From: Clostridium sp.
Lineage (GTDB): Bacteria; Bacillota; Clostridia; Clostridiales; Clostridiaceae
NCBI RefSeq assembly: GCF_029258205.1
Contig: NZ_JARHZJ010000044.1
Coordinates: 1 to 64,000, forward strand
DNA: 64,000 nt
Direction of reading: 5' to 3'
The translations under genes and the position numbers were made by a program. Shown piece by piece: positions 33,772 through 43,663 of the stretch (position 1 is the first letter of the stretch; each line of letters opens with the position of its first letter). The notes under the pieces were generated by a model. It saw nothing but the letters and a program-made list of their open reading frames with translations. It did no database searches and was not told the DNA's origin.

Positions 33772-34032
33772 ATGTTAAAAGCTATTTTAAAAATAATGAA
33801 AAATTCAAATGAATTCTCATCCTCTACTATTGCTAAAGAACTTAATATAAGTGAAACAATGGTTGAGATTTATAAAGAACAACTAGAGCAAAAAGGCTAT
33901 ATTAAAAAAATATCTTTATCTGGATGTTCTCAAGATCAATGCTCTTCTTGCGGATGTGGTTGCTCTAAAAGTTTGAACTCCATTTCTGGCTGGGAAATAA
34001 CTGAAAAAGGATTACTAGTTTTACAAAAATAA
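33772..34032 (+). CDS. FeoC-type winged-helix protein with Cys cluster
   Basis: 86 aa. Residues about 1-50 form a winged helix (SSSTIAKELNISETMVEIYK). A wing extended by cysteines follows (SGCSQDQCSSCGCGCSK, five Cys in CxxxxCxxCxCxC spacing), then GWEITEKGLLVLQK. FeoC-like proteins carry a Cys-rich loop that can bind an oxygen-sensitive Fe-S cluster and act on FeoB stability or transcription. It is first in the feo operon rather than last as in enterobacteria. SD GAGGTG before ATG 33772. Confidence 0.8.
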   Translation: MLKAILKIMKNSNEFSSSTIAKELNISETMVEIYKEQLEQKGYIKKISLSGCSQDQCSSCGCGCSKSLNSISGWEITEKGLLVLQK

Positions 34033-34081
34033 TTTTAATTAGATAAAGTTAAGATTTTTATAATTAGGAGGAATATACAAA

Positions 34082-34300
34082 ATGGATACTTTAGAAAGAA
34101 AACAAGTAGGTGAAAAACTTATTGTTAAAGGAATTGAAAAAGATAGTATTGTAAAAAGAAAATTATTAGATATGGGAATTACTCCTGGAGTTACTTTGGA
34201 AATCACAGGTAAGGCTCCTCTTGGTGACCCTATTGAAGTAATTGTAAGAGGATATAAGTTAACTCTAAGAAAAAATGAAGCTAAAAGCATTTTAGTTTAA
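34082..34300 (+). CDS. feoA: FeoA, SH3-like ferrous iron transport protein (first copy)
   Basis: 72 aa, complete FeoA domain: KQVGEKLIVKGIEKDSIVKR and KLLDMGITPGVTLEI, then GDPIEVIVRGYKLTLRKNEA. FeoA is a cytosolic SH3-like protein that binds FeoB and modulates Fe2+ uptake. AGGAGG is well placed. It is separated by 30 bp from the second FeoA. Confidence 0.9.
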   Translation: MDTLERKQVGEKLIVKGIEKDSIVKRKLLDMGITPGVTLEITGKAPLGDPIEVIVRGYKLTLRKNEAKSILV

Positions 34301-34330
34301 TACTTAATGTATTTAAGGAGGAACTTTTTT

Positions 34331-34552
34331 ATGATACCTATGTCTTTCACTAAAGAAGGTAGTTCTATTAAGATAGAAAAAATGCTTATTGATGATTCCC
34401 TAGGAAAAAGACTTATGGAAATAGGAATTTCAAATGGGAATATTATAGATGTAATTAAAAATGATACTACAGGCCTAATAATCAGTATAAGTGGATCGCG
34501 TCTTGCTTTAGATAAAACTTTAGCAAACAAGATATTTGTTAAAGAAATCTAA
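34331..34552 (+). CDS. feoA: FeoA, second copy
   Basis: 73 aa. The FeoA pattern is complete (IPMSFTKEGSSIKIEKMLID, KRLMEIGISNGNIIDVI, GLIISISGSRLALDKTLANK). It is more divergent than the first copy. The longer frame opens at 34307, but AAGGAGG (34314-34320) lies within it; ATG 34331 is the right start. Two FeoA proteins upstream of FeoB are common in clostridia and may bind as a heteromer. Confidence 0.88.
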   Translation: MIPMSFTKEGSSIKIEKMLIDDSLGKRLMEIGISNGNIIDVIKNDTTGLIISISGSRLALDKTLANKIFVKEI

Positions 34553-34710
34553 AAGCAATATATTTTTACTTTTAATCGATAATGAATATTATTATATTTT
34601 AATTTATTTATTAATATATAAATGTTTTATATGAAAGACTTTTCTTTAGCCGTTCATGGTTGGTATTCGGTATTTTATTAAATTTAAAACTTTATTAAGG
34701 GGGAAAATTA

Positions 34711-36720
34711 ATGTTAACTATTGCATTAGCTGGTAATCCTAACTGTGGTAAAACAAGCCTTTTTAACTTACTTACTAAATCTAGACAACATATAGGAAAC
34801 TGGCCCGGTGTTACAGTAGAAAAAAAAGAAGGTACTTTAAAATTTAAAGGTGAAAGCTATAAAGTAATTGATTTACCAGGAACTTATAGCTTAGGAGCGT
34901 ACTCAGAAGATGAGATTGTTGCTAGAAATTATATATTAAAAGATAAACCTGATGTAGTTATAAATGTTGTTGATGCAACTAATTTAGAAAGAAATCTTTA
35001 CCTTACTACTCAGCTTATAGAAATGGGAGCAAATGTGGTTATTGCTCTTAATATGATTGACCAAGCTGAAGCTTTAAATATAGAAATTGATACAAATAAA
35101 CTTTCTAAAAAATTAGGTGTTCCTATTATAAAAACATCAGCTTTAAAAAATAGAGGAATAGAAGAATTAATAGAAACTTCTATTAATACAAAGAAAAATG
35201 AAAAACTTATTAGTATAAATTATGGTAAAGATATTGAAAATGAAATTAAAAACCTTTCCTCTTGCCTAGAAAGGTATAAAAATAAATTAGAATTTCCTGT
35301 TAATTGGATAGCTTTAAAACTTTTAGAAAATGATCAATATATAAAAGATAAAATTAAACAATTAAATATTTCAAGTATATTTGCTAAGCTTGAAGAAAGT
35401 AATAAGATAATAGAAAACAATATAGGCTTTGAAGCTGATATGTGTATTGTTGATAAAAGATATTCTTTTATATCATCAATTACTGAAGATGTAATAAAAA
35501 AACCTAGTAAAAAACAGGTAACAACTACTGAAAAAATAGATAAAATAGTTACAAATAAATATTTAGGAATTCCAATTTTCGCACTTATTATGTATTGCTT
35601 ATATGAATTAACCTTTATTATTGGTGCTGGAATTCAGGAATGGTTTGGAGATCTTATAGCTAAAGTAGGTGTAATTGTTTCTGACTGGCTTGCTAATATG
35701 GGTGCTCCTGAATTAATAGTAGGATTCATAAATGATGGACTATTTGGTGGTGTAGGTGCTGTTCTTTCTTTCTTACCACTAATCATGGTTATGTACTTCT
35801 TATTAGGACTTTTAGAAGATAGTGGTTATATGGCAAGAGCTGCTTATGTTATGGATAGACTTATGAGAGCTTTAGGATTACATGGAAAAACCTTTGTATC
35901 TATGATAGTTTCAGTTGGATGTAATGTTCCTGGAATAATGTCTACTAGAACCTTAGAAAACAAAAAGGACAGAATGATAGCTATACTTATTAATCCATTT
36001 ATATCTTGTGGTGCTAGAATGCCTATATATGCTGTATTTGTTGAAGCATTTTTCCCTACTCATCAAGGTTTAGTATTATTTAGCTTATATGTTCTAGGTA
36101 TTATAGTTGCCTTAATAAGTGGAAAAATATTTAGTAAAACTTTATTTAAAGGTGAATCTTCATATTTTGTAATGGAACTTCCTGCTTATAGAATGCCATC
36201 TATAAAAAATGTATTCCTACTAATGTGGGAAAAAGCAGGTGCTTTCTTCAAGAAAGCTGGAATGATTATATTCCCAATGATGATAGTTCTTTGGGCTCTA
36301 TCAGTATTACCATTAGGAGTTGAACCAAATAGTGAACACTCTATCTTAGGTATGATTGGTAGCTTTGTTGCTCCATTATTTGTACTAGCTGGATATGGAA
36401 CATGGCAAGCTGGTGTATCATTAATAACTGGTATATTAGCTAAAGAATCAGTAGTTGCAACAATGGGTATGGTTTATGCTGGAATTGAAGAAGGAGAAGC
36501 CTTAATAAATGTAATTCAACAGGTATTTACTCCACTTTCAGCGGTCTCATTCTTAGTTATGACTCTTTTATACACACCTTGTTTAGCAGCCTTAGGAGCA
36601 ATAAAAAGAGAAACTAACTCTATGAAATGGACTATATTCTCAGCTGTATATACATTTGTGATTGCTCTAGTTTTATCAACACTTGTTTATCAAGTTGGAT
36701 TATTACTAGGTTTTAAATAA
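34711..36720 (+). CDS. feoB: FeoB, ferrous iron transporter
   Basis: 669 aa. The N-terminal G domain has G1 GNPNCGKTSLF (8-18), G2 region WPGVTVEKKEG, G3 DLPG (about 54-57) and G4 NMID (about 118-121), followed by the GDI helical domain and a membrane part of about eight helices with two Gate motifs (SVGCNVPGIMSTRTLENKKD and the later LAKESVVATMGMVY). It imports Fe2+ driven by or gated through GTP hydrolysis. AAGGGGG precedes the ATG. The 158-bp spacer after the second feoA shows no hairpin strong enough to be a terminator, so it belongs to the Fur-controlled operon. Confidence 0.95.
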   Translation: MLTIALAGNPNCGKTSLFNLLTKSRQHIGNWPGVTVEKKEGTLKFKGESYKVIDLPGTYSLGAYSEDEIVARNYILKDKPDVVINVVDATNLERNLYLTTQLIEMGANVVIALNMIDQAEALNIEIDTNKLSKKLGVPIIKTSALKNRGIEELIETSINTKKNEKLISINYGKDIENEIKNLSSCLERYKNKLEFPVNWIALKLLENDQYIKDKIKQLNISSIFAKLEESNKIIENNIGFEADMCIVDKRYSFISSITEDVIKKPSKKQVTTTEKIDKIVTNKYLGIPIFALIMYCLYELTFIIGAGIQEWFGDLIAKVGVIVSDWLANMGAPELIVGFINDGLFGGVGAVLSFLPLIMVMYFLLGLLEDSGYMARAAYVMDRLMRALGLHGKTFVSMIVSVGCNVPGIMSTRTLENKKDRMIAILINPFISCGARMPIYAVFVEAFFPTHQGLVLFSLYVLGIIVALISGKIFSKTLFKGESSYFVMELPAYRMPSIKNVFLLMWEKAGAFFKKAGMIIFPMMIVLWALSVLPLGVEPNSEHSILGMIGSFVAPLFVLAGYGTWQAGVSLITGILAKESVVATMGMVYAGIEEGEALINVIQQVFTPLSAVSFLVMTLLYTPCLAALGAIKRETNSMKWTIFSAVYTFVIALVLSTLVYQVGLLLGFK

Positions 36721-36770
36721 ATTAAATACGCCTTCTAATTATAATTATTCAATTTAGTTATAATTATTAT

Positions 36771-36810
36771 AATAACCAAGAGATCTCCTTCCAATAATCT
36801 CTTGGTTATT
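36771..36810 (+). terminator. feo operon terminator
   Basis: AATAACCAAGAGAT pairs with ATCTCTTGGTTATT, 50 nt after feoB. Confidence 0.8.
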
Positions 36811-36917
36811 TCAATTCAAACTAGTTTTTTATCTATAAACTCAAAACATATTCTATTCAAAACTACTATATTTGCTTACATATATCTAAATTAATATTTA
36901 GCTAAATTAGATAAAAA

Positions 36918-36963
36918 TTAAAAAGATTAAGAGAATTACTTTTAAAACTCCTAATCTTTTTAA
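36918..36963. terminator. Terminator of the minus-strand 78-aa gene
   Basis: TAAAAAGATTA-A-GAG with CTC-C-TAATCTTTTTA; bidirectional, between convergent genes. Confidence 0.7.
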
Positions 36964-36984
36964 TTTATACACAAATCTTAAATT

Positions 36985-37221
36985 TTACTCATCCACAGGA
37001 ATCAAAATCGCGTTTTGAATACACTTTGCACCTTCAGGTGTTAAATTTTGATCTCTTAGATAATATTTTTTATCATCAACTATTAAATGATAAAAATCTA
37101 TTACTTTACAATCCATATCATTTTTAATCAAGTATCTAACAACAGCTCTCATAAAATCTATTCTACTTAAAAAGTGTTCATTAAAAGTTATTTTTATTCT
37201 TTCATTACCTTTGTGTAACAT
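36985..37221 (-). CDS. Hypothetical protein, 78 aa
   Basis: A single compact domain: a helix (HFLSRIDFMRAVVRYLIKND), two strands (CKVIDFYHLIVDDKKYYLRD) and a short C-terminal helix. No motif recognised. AAGGGGTGGTG before ATG 37221 and a terminator downstream support expression. Confidence 0.7.
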   Translation of the reverse strand: MLHKGNERIKITFNEHFLSRIDFMRAVVRYLIKNDMDCKVIDFYHLIVDDKKYYLRDQNLTPEGAKCIQNAILIPVDE

Positions 37222-37669
37222 AGTACACCACCCCTTTTTAATAATAATAAATTACCTTAAAATCAATCATGTTAGTATACAAAGTCATAAGAATATATAA
37301 ATTTTAATCCAAGCTATATCTTACGAAAGGAGAATTAAGTCACTGTTAATAAAAATCAAGATTAAAAACCCAAGATCTAATAAACGTTTACATTTTTAAA
37401 TCAACCGATTTTAAGCTTGTATATTTAAACCTTATTTTGTTGTAATATATCTCCTCTTTACACTTTTATTATACTCCTATTAGCTGTCTATGTAAATATT
37501 TTCTATAAGCTACTAATATTTATTAGTAAGAAAATAAAGAGCCTTCCTAAGTATGAACAAATTTATTTGTCTATCCTATAAGAAAACTCTTTATCTTTAT
37601 TTATACTTTTAAATACACTCCATTAAACTATACTAAAAATCTATAATTGATTTTAATATTTTTTATTAA
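37222..37669. other. Gene-free interval with a possible cre site
   Basis: AATAAACGTTTACA (37379-37392) contains the palindrome TAAACGTTTA and fits the CcpA cre core TGTAAACGTTTATT (minus strand) except at the last two positions. It is about 160 bp upstream of the 78-aa gene. A long imperfect AT-rich hairpin (AATAAAGAG/CTCTTTAT, about 37528-37600) lies nearer the subtilase stop and may be its terminator. Confidence 0.35.
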
Positions 37670-40600
37670 CTATTCTTCCTTATTTTTATTTTTTCTTTTT
37701 AAGAAAACAGCTCCAATCCCAGTCATAACAGCTCCTACTAAAGATAGTATAGATCCACCAAGAACTTGTCCTGTTGTTGGTAGTAATCCTTCTTTCTTAA
37801 GAAGAGTTTCATCTTTAGCTAAGCTCTCCTCATTAGATTTATTTTCTTTACTAACTTTATTCTTTTCTTTAAGCTTATTATCCTTTAATTCCTCTGGTGA
37901 ATCCGTTTTAGCTTCAGGCTTTTGTACTATTTCTTCATCAATAGGCTCATTATATTTCTTATTTTTATTTGGATAATCATTTTCTGAATTTTTTAAGGCA
38001 CTTCTGTCTATAGCAAAATTAACAACTTTTTCTGATGGATTTCCTGCTTTATCTAAAGCTTTAACATTTAAAATATACTTACCCTCTTCCTCTATTCTTG
38101 ATTTTCCATCATATTCTTTTCCATTTAAAGTATATTTTAAATTAGCTTCTTTATCATCAGTTTCAATTATTGGAGTAACAGATTCATTATAAACTTTACC
38201 ATCTTCAATTCCACTTACAAATATATTCGCAGGTGTTCTATCTAAATAAAATTTAACTTCTTTGTTTGATAAATTTCCAGCTTTATCTATTGCTTGTACA
38301 TTTAAAACATAATCACCATCTTCTTTTATGCTAGACTTACCATCATATTCTTTTCCGTTTAAAGTATATTTTAAAGTAGCTTCTTCATTACTAGCTATTT
38401 CAGGAATAATTTCTTTGTTATATACTTTTTCTTCTTCAATGTTATTAAAAGAAATATTGGCTGGTATTTTGTCTATAGTAAAATTAGTTTTTACTTCTGT
38501 TTTATTTCCAGCTTTATCTGTAGCCTTTACAATTAACTCATAGTCTCCATCCTCTGAAATAGGCGTTTTTCCATCATAATCTTTTCCATTTAATAAGTAA
38601 CTAATTTGAGCATCTTCATTAGAAACTACCTTTGGAGTTACATCCTTATTGTATATTCCTTTATCTGATATTCCTCCAATTGTTACTTCTGGAGCATCTT
38701 TATCAACCTTAATAGTAAGTTTTCTAAAAGTTTGATGACCTAATACATCAACTGCCTTTAATACTATAACATCTTCATCTTTTACAGGCACTTCATATGA
38801 AAACTCTCTTCTTGTACTATTATTCCCTGGTTTATCTCTATCTTCAACGTCTAACTGAATAGTGTCATTTTTATAGAACTTATATCCAAATGTATTATCC
38901 TCAACAGTACCTTTTATATTTATTTTATCTTCATTAGTTATAACTATACCATCTGATTCTACCCTTGGAGATGATAAGTTTATTATAGGTGCTTTAGTAT
39001 CACATAATATATTACTAGCATAATTATATAATACTTTTCCATTTTCATCTTTCGCATAAATATTAACTTTGTTCATTCCTTCTTTTAAAGCAACTTTATG
39101 TACAAAAGTTCCATCTTCATTTACCTTAACCTCTTCATTATTTAACTTAAACTCTTTTACTGGACCTAATACTACTCCTTTTACTAAATATTCTAAAGAA
39201 TTATCAACGCTTAAAGTTGAAGTTCCAAAGTTACCATCAAATTTTATTAATGAATTTGAAGATTCAACCTTTATATTTTTAGATACTTCACCTAAATTAA
39301 ATGCGGTATCGTTCATAGCTACTTTAACTTGATTTAAATCATTATTTTTTAACTTTATATCACAACTATAAACGCCCTTATCCTCACTTATATTAGCTCG
39401 TACAATTTTACCGTTTACATATATCGTAGCTATGTCTGGTACAATAGCAATATTGTCCTTAGCAGTCCATTCTAATTTATAATCTACTTCACTATCATCT
39501 TTATTACTTGATACTTTTTCTCCTGAAATTATTTCAATATTAGGTTCAGTAAGATCAACCTGTACTGGAACAATTAAATCTTGATATTTAGCATTATCAT
39601 AATCAACTTTTGACTTTATATTTAAATAATATTGACCTTCTGGTACAACTTCCTTTTCTCCTGTACTTGAATTATATAGCTTTCCATCCCAAACTAAGTT
39701 TTTGAATAAGTTTGGAGATTTTCCACTTCCACTTGGGTTACTATATTCTTCTTTTCTTATATAATCTTCATGTCCTATAACTCCTAAAGATTTTTTATCT
39801 TTATCTAATAACTCTAATTCAGTAACTCTAGAATTTCTTAAATAATATAAATACGGTGCTATAATATCACCATTCCCATCTCCATTTGGTGATATAGCTA
39901 TCTTGTTAGGATCTACTTTAAACTTTCTATCCTTATCCTTATCTCCTAAACCTAATCTATACCCAATTGATCCATTTAAATTTGTTAATACTTCTGATGG
40001 AACTATGAACTTTTTATTTTCATTGTCCCAATTCATAGCTTCTATTATTTGATCTTTTCCCCAATCTCCATAATATCCCATGAAAGGAACTGATAATGAT
40101 GGTACATCCTTTCCTATAAATTTAATAAATCCTTCAACAAATCTATCCTCTGAAACAGATTTAGGGATTGTTAGTTTTACTTTTAAAGTTTCTGTCCCAT
40201 TAGCTGGAACAATAACTTTATTTTTATCAAAAAAAACCTTTGCTCCCTCAATCTTCACATCATGAGACATAGTGTTTAAAGTATCACTAGTTTCTGTTAA
40301 AACTCCACCTAAATTTTCAACATCATACTCAGCTTGTTTATCTCCATAATTTTTTAATGTTAATGTAAATTCTTTCTCATTTCCTATTTGCTTTAATGCC
40401 ACAGTAGAATTATTATTTTCATCTAATACTACAACCTTATTTTTAAGAGCTTCCTCTATTTGAATTAATCCTGCTCCTTGTCTTCTAGGTGAATAAGGTA
40501 TATTAGGATTATTTTTATCCATCTCTATTTTTGAAGTACTTATTGCCGTATTTTTTGCTAATTCTACTAAATCTCTTCCTTTTAGATTTGGATTTTCTTT

Positions 40601-42382
40601 TTTAATCCCTTCAACTATTAATGCTTCTCCTCCAGCAACATGTGGTGCTGCCATTGATGTACCCGTCTTAATACCATATTTATTATCATTTATAGTTGAA
40701 TATATATTTCCTCCTGGTGCAGATATTTGTGGTTTAAAATCTAAGCTTGGAGTAGGTCCCCATGATGATGATTCAACAAAATCACCTGCATTACTACTTG
40801 CAACTAATATTTTATTGTTTGTAAATTTTATCTTTAAACTACTATTAATAGCCTTTTTGAATTTTTCTCCATCTGAATTTTTAACAAATACTGATGGGAT
40901 TTTAACCTTTGAATCTGTTGCCATATTTATAAATGACTCATCACCATTTACATTGTATATTATTACACCTTTAGCACCATATGCCTGTGCATTTAAAATT
41001 TTATCTCCAAAAGATAATTCTCCTCTTTTTATTAATGCAACTTTTCCCTTTAAATCTTTTCCTTTTAAATCTTTTATTCTTCCAAGTCCACAATCTACTA
41101 AATCAAATTCTTTATCTAAATTAAGATTATTTTCTTCTCCTGATAACATAAATGGTATATTAACTGTCTCACCATTACCTTCAAATTTTATTGTTGGTAA
41201 TAGCATCTTACTATTATGATAGTTCGCTACTGTAAGTGCATCATTTGCTGTTCCAGGAGCTCCTACTAAACCAGTATCCTTTATATCTGGAACCTTGTAT
41301 GGAGCTGTTGAATATTGTGAATTCCCAGCAGCAACAACCACTACTACCCCAGCATCTACAGCCTTTTTAACGGCTATTTGTTCTGGATCATCTTCTTTTT
41401 GAAATCCAGCTGAAGATCCTAAGCTCATATTTATTATATCTGCTCCTTGATTAACAGATTCTTCAATAGCTGCTACTATATCATCCTCAGCAGCTCCTTG
41501 TCTATTTGGATTATTTGAAAAAACTTTCATAGCTAATAATTGTGCTTCTGGCGCAACTCCTTTTATCGCCTCATTTTTAGCAACCTCTTCATCACTTCCA
41601 TTTGCAGCAACTATTCCTGCTACATGCATTCCATGCATATCTACTTTTGGATTTGTATCTATAATATTTTCATTTTCATCAGCAAAATTATATCCATATG
41701 GAACTTTTTCTGTAAAATATTTTCCTGGTCCATCTTTTAAATTTTCTTTTTTAAGCTTAACTTTTGATGAATCTGTTATTCTCATATCTCTATGAGTTGG
41801 ATCTATTCCTGAATCTATAATAGAAACAACCATTCCTTCACCTTTCAATCCTAACTCTTTCCAAACCTCTACTGCTTGTGTCAAATCTTTAGCAGAATTC
41901 ATAGCTGGATAGTAAGTCTTTACAACTTTTACACTTTTTACACCATCAATCTTCTTTAATTCATCTATATCTTTAACTTTTGTATCAATACTGAATCCAT
42001 TTATTAAAGTTCCAAAGCTTTTATTTATCTTTTCTCCTGTAATTTCTTCTGCTTCATCTTTAGCATCTTTTTGTTCTTCTTTTACTTCTTGAATTTTTGC
42101 TTCAGATGGTTTTTTCTCACCTTCAGCCTTAGCTTCCTCTATAGCTGCTGGCTTTTCAAGTTCAACTATAACTCTTACTACTTCATTTGGATTTTGATAC
42201 TTAAAATAAAGCTCATCCCTAGCAATATTCTCTAAATTTCTTACTGTTGAACTTGTCCCATTATTGACTTCCTCTGCCATTACATTAGTTCCTACACTAT
42301 TAGGTATTATAAGAGCTAATACCACCAATCCATTTAGTGTTGAGGATAAAAACCTTTTCATATGTTTTTTCTGTTCTTTCAT
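37670..42382 (-). CDS. Cell-wall-anchored C5a-peptidase-like subtilisin (S8) protease
   Basis: 1570 aa surface protease. A signal peptide (about 1-37, ending before EEV) and an I9-type propeptide (about 60-150) precede the S8 domain. The triad is Asp in SIIDSGIDPTHRD (about 190), His in DMHGMHVAGIVA (about 250) and Ser in TGTSMAAPHVAGG (about 574), with a PA insert (about 430-520) before the Ser. Fn3-like and Ig-like domains follow, including three tandem repeats of about 77 residues (about 1228-1458, each with LNGKxYDGK and DKAGN). The C-terminus has a charged spacer, LPTTGQ sortase motif (about 1535), membrane span and KRKNKNK tail. Layout matches ScpA/lactocepin-type enzymes; a host-protein-cleaving role is inferred. 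AAGGGGG before ATG 42382. Confidence 0.93.
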   Translation of the reverse strand: MKEQKKHMKRFLSSTLNGLVVLALIIPNSVGTNVMAEEVNNGTSSTVRNLENIARDELYFKYQNPNEVVRVIVELEKPAAIEEAKAEGEKKPSEAKIQEVKEEQKDAKDEAEEITGEKINKSFGTLINGFSIDTKVKDIDELKKIDGVKSVKVVKTYYPAMNSAKDLTQAVEVWKELGLKGEGMVVSIIDSGIDPTHRDMRITDSSKVKLKKENLKDGPGKYFTEKVPYGYNFADENENIIDTNPKVDMHGMHVAGIVAANGSDEEVAKNEAIKGVAPEAQLLAMKVFSNNPNRQGAAEDDIVAAIEESVNQGADIINMSLGSSAGFQKEDDPEQIAVKKAVDAGVVVVVAAGNSQYSTAPYKVPDIKDTGLVGAPGTANDALTVANYHNSKMLLPTIKFEGNGETVNIPFMLSGEENNLNLDKEFDLVDCGLGRIKDLKGKDLKGKVALIKRGELSFGDKILNAQAYGAKGVIIYNVNGDESFINMATDSKVKIPSVFVKNSDGEKFKKAINSSLKIKFTNNKILVASSNAGDFVESSSWGPTPSLDFKPQISAPGGNIYSTINDNKYGIKTGTSMAAPHVAGGEALIVEGIKKENPNLKGRDLVELAKNTAISTSKIEMDKNNPNIPYSPRRQGAGLIQIEEALKNKVVVLDENNNSTVALKQIGNEKEFTLTLKNYGDKQAEYDVENLGGVLTETSDTLNTMSHDVKIEGAKVFFDKNKVIVPANGTETLKVKLTIPKSVSEDRFVEGFIKFIGKDVPSLSVPFMGYYGDWGKDQIIEAMNWDNENKKFIVPSEVLTNLNGSIGYRLGLGDKDKDRKFKVDPNKIAISPNGDGNGDIIAPYLYYLRNSRVTELELLDKDKKSLGVIGHEDYIRKEEYSNPSGSGKSPNLFKNLVWDGKLYNSSTGEKEVVPEGQYYLNIKSKVDYDNAKYQDLIVPVQVDLTEPNIEIISGEKVSSNKDDSEVDYKLEWTAKDNIAIVPDIATIYVNGKIVRANISEDKGVYSCDIKLKNNDLNQVKVAMNDTAFNLGEVSKNIKVESSNSLIKFDGNFGTSTLSVDNSLEYLVKGVVLGPVKEFKLNNEEVKVNEDGTFVHKVALKEGMNKVNIYAKDENGKVLYNYASNILCDTKAPIINLSSPRVESDGIVITNEDKINIKGTVEDNTFGYKFYKNDTIQLDVEDRDKPGNNSTRREFSYEVPVKDEDVIVLKAVDVLGHQTFRKLTIKVDKDAPEVTIGGISDKGIYNKDVTPKVVSNEDAQISYLLNGKDYDGKTPISEDGDYELIVKATDKAGNKTEVKTNFTIDKIPANISFNNIEEEKVYNKEIIPEIASNEEATLKYTLNGKEYDGKSSIKEDGDYVLNVQAIDKAGNLSNKEVKFYLDRTPANIFVSGIEDGKVYNESVTPIIETDDKEANLKYTLNGKEYDGKSRIEEEGKYILNVKALDKAGNPSEKVVNFAIDRSALKNSENDYPNKNKKYNEPIDEEIVQKPEAKTDSPEELKDNKLKEKNKVSKENKSNEESLAKDETLLKKEGLLPTTGQVLGGSILSLVGAVMTGIGAVFLKRKNKNKEE

Positions 42383-42780
42383 TAAATTGTCCCCCTTTTT
42401 TTATGTTATTTATAGATTTTTATAATAAATACTTAGTTGCCCCTACTAAATATTTATATTATAAAAAATTTTAAGCTTTATATAAAAAACCAATGAAATT
42501 AATTATTTCATTAATCCCTTAATCTTTTAATATCACTTAACACTTTATTTATATTTTAATAGATTATACATTATTAGTTAATTTTTTAAAAGCATTCTTT
42601 TTATTAATTTTTTGTGAATAAATTTTATTAAACCCATTTAAAAGGCAGTATTACTTTAATTATCAAACACATTTATATATTAATTTTTTTAAAAACATAA
42701 ATTTTACTATTTCATAAATTATAATTAATGTTATTAATAATTTATTAATAAATAATTCATAGCGTTAATTACAAGAATAA

Positions 42781-42830
42781 AAATAAGCTTATTGAGTTTA
42801 ATATTTTATTAAACCCTATAAGCTTATTTT
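42781..42830. terminator. Long hairpin terminator
   Basis: AAATAAGCTTAT with ATAAGCTTATTTT and an inner GTTTAAT/ATTAAAC arm; ends the minus-strand gene at 42854. Confidence 0.75.
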
Positions 42831-42853
42831 AAAACGCTATCTATTTATAACAT

Positions 42854-43381
42854 TTAAAATCCTTTACGAAATGGAGGAAATACATAATCATCTTTTTTTC
42901 TAAAGGAAATTAAAACTTCTTCCCCCAAAATATCTTTACATACAACTGTACCTCTAAAAACCTTAATGTCATCACAAGCTCCCATTTTTAAGAACTCCAT
43001 AATAGCCTCTATCTTTGTATCATAATAAGATTCTGGAACTTTTTTACCCTTAGGAGTAATTTCTACTAATATGTATTTCTCTGAAATATACTTACACCAA
43101 GCATTTTCTTTATCCCAGTTATCACCAAATTTTTCTGACATCATATCGTACCAATTTTCAGCTAGTTTTTGCTTTTGAGATTTACTTTTTATTCCAGATA
43201 TTTCTTCCTTAAGTTTCATAACTGCATATCTAAGATAAAAAACCTTATCTATGTCATCTTCAAATTCATATAAATTAAGATTAAATCCATAAGTTTTATA
43301 AATTTCAGTAACTTTTTCATTTAGTTTTTTAGAATCAATTATAAAATTTCCATTCTTTGTCTTATATGTCGTAATTCCCAT
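42854..43381 (-). CDS. Hypothetical protein, 175 aa
   Basis: Soluble alpha/beta protein without signal peptide. It has a helical middle (YLRYAVMKLKEEISGIKSKS and QKLAENWYDMMSEKFGDNW) and a C-terminal strand-rich part (IKVFRGTVVCKDILGEEVLI). No family recognised. GAAGGAG before ATG 43381. Confidence 0.7.
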   Translation of the reverse strand: MGITTYKTKNGNFIIDSKKLNEKVTEIYKTYGFNLNLYEFEDDIDKVFYLRYAVMKLKEEISGIKSKSQKQKLAENWYDMMSEKFGDNWDKENAWCKYISEKYILVEITPKGKKVPESYYDTKIEAIMEFLKMGACDDIKVFRGTVVCKDILGEEVLISFRKKDDYVFPPFRKGF

Positions 43382-43493
43382 TGCTGTTCTCCTTCGTCAA
43401 GAAATATTATTTCTTTAAATATATTTAATCTTCAGTCATATGTTAAGTTTTATAGCTTATTAATATTTTAAAATTTCTATTTTGCTTGGCGTA

Positions 43494-43513
43494 TATCAAA
43501 ATAACTTTTGATA
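43494..43513. repeat. Copy of the TGTATCAAAATA palindrome family (core only)
   Basis: TATCAAAA-TAAC-TTTTGATA, a perfect 8-bp inverted repeat, in the gap upstream of the 175-aa gene. Confidence 0.6.
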
Positions 43514-43663
43514 CATGCTTTCATTTTTAGTAAAATCTTAAAACCTAAAAATAAAATAACTTTTGTTAACATTTTATTATTATATTTTATATAATAACAC
43601 AAACAGTAAAACTTTACCAGTTTTTTCTGAAATCAATAACATAATTTTTATTTATGAAAATAA

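Noticed and set aside
37647-37976. 109-codon plus-strand frame at the end of the subtilase gene
   Set aside because: Antisense to the LPXTG region and low-complexity hydrophobic; a shadow of the real gene.
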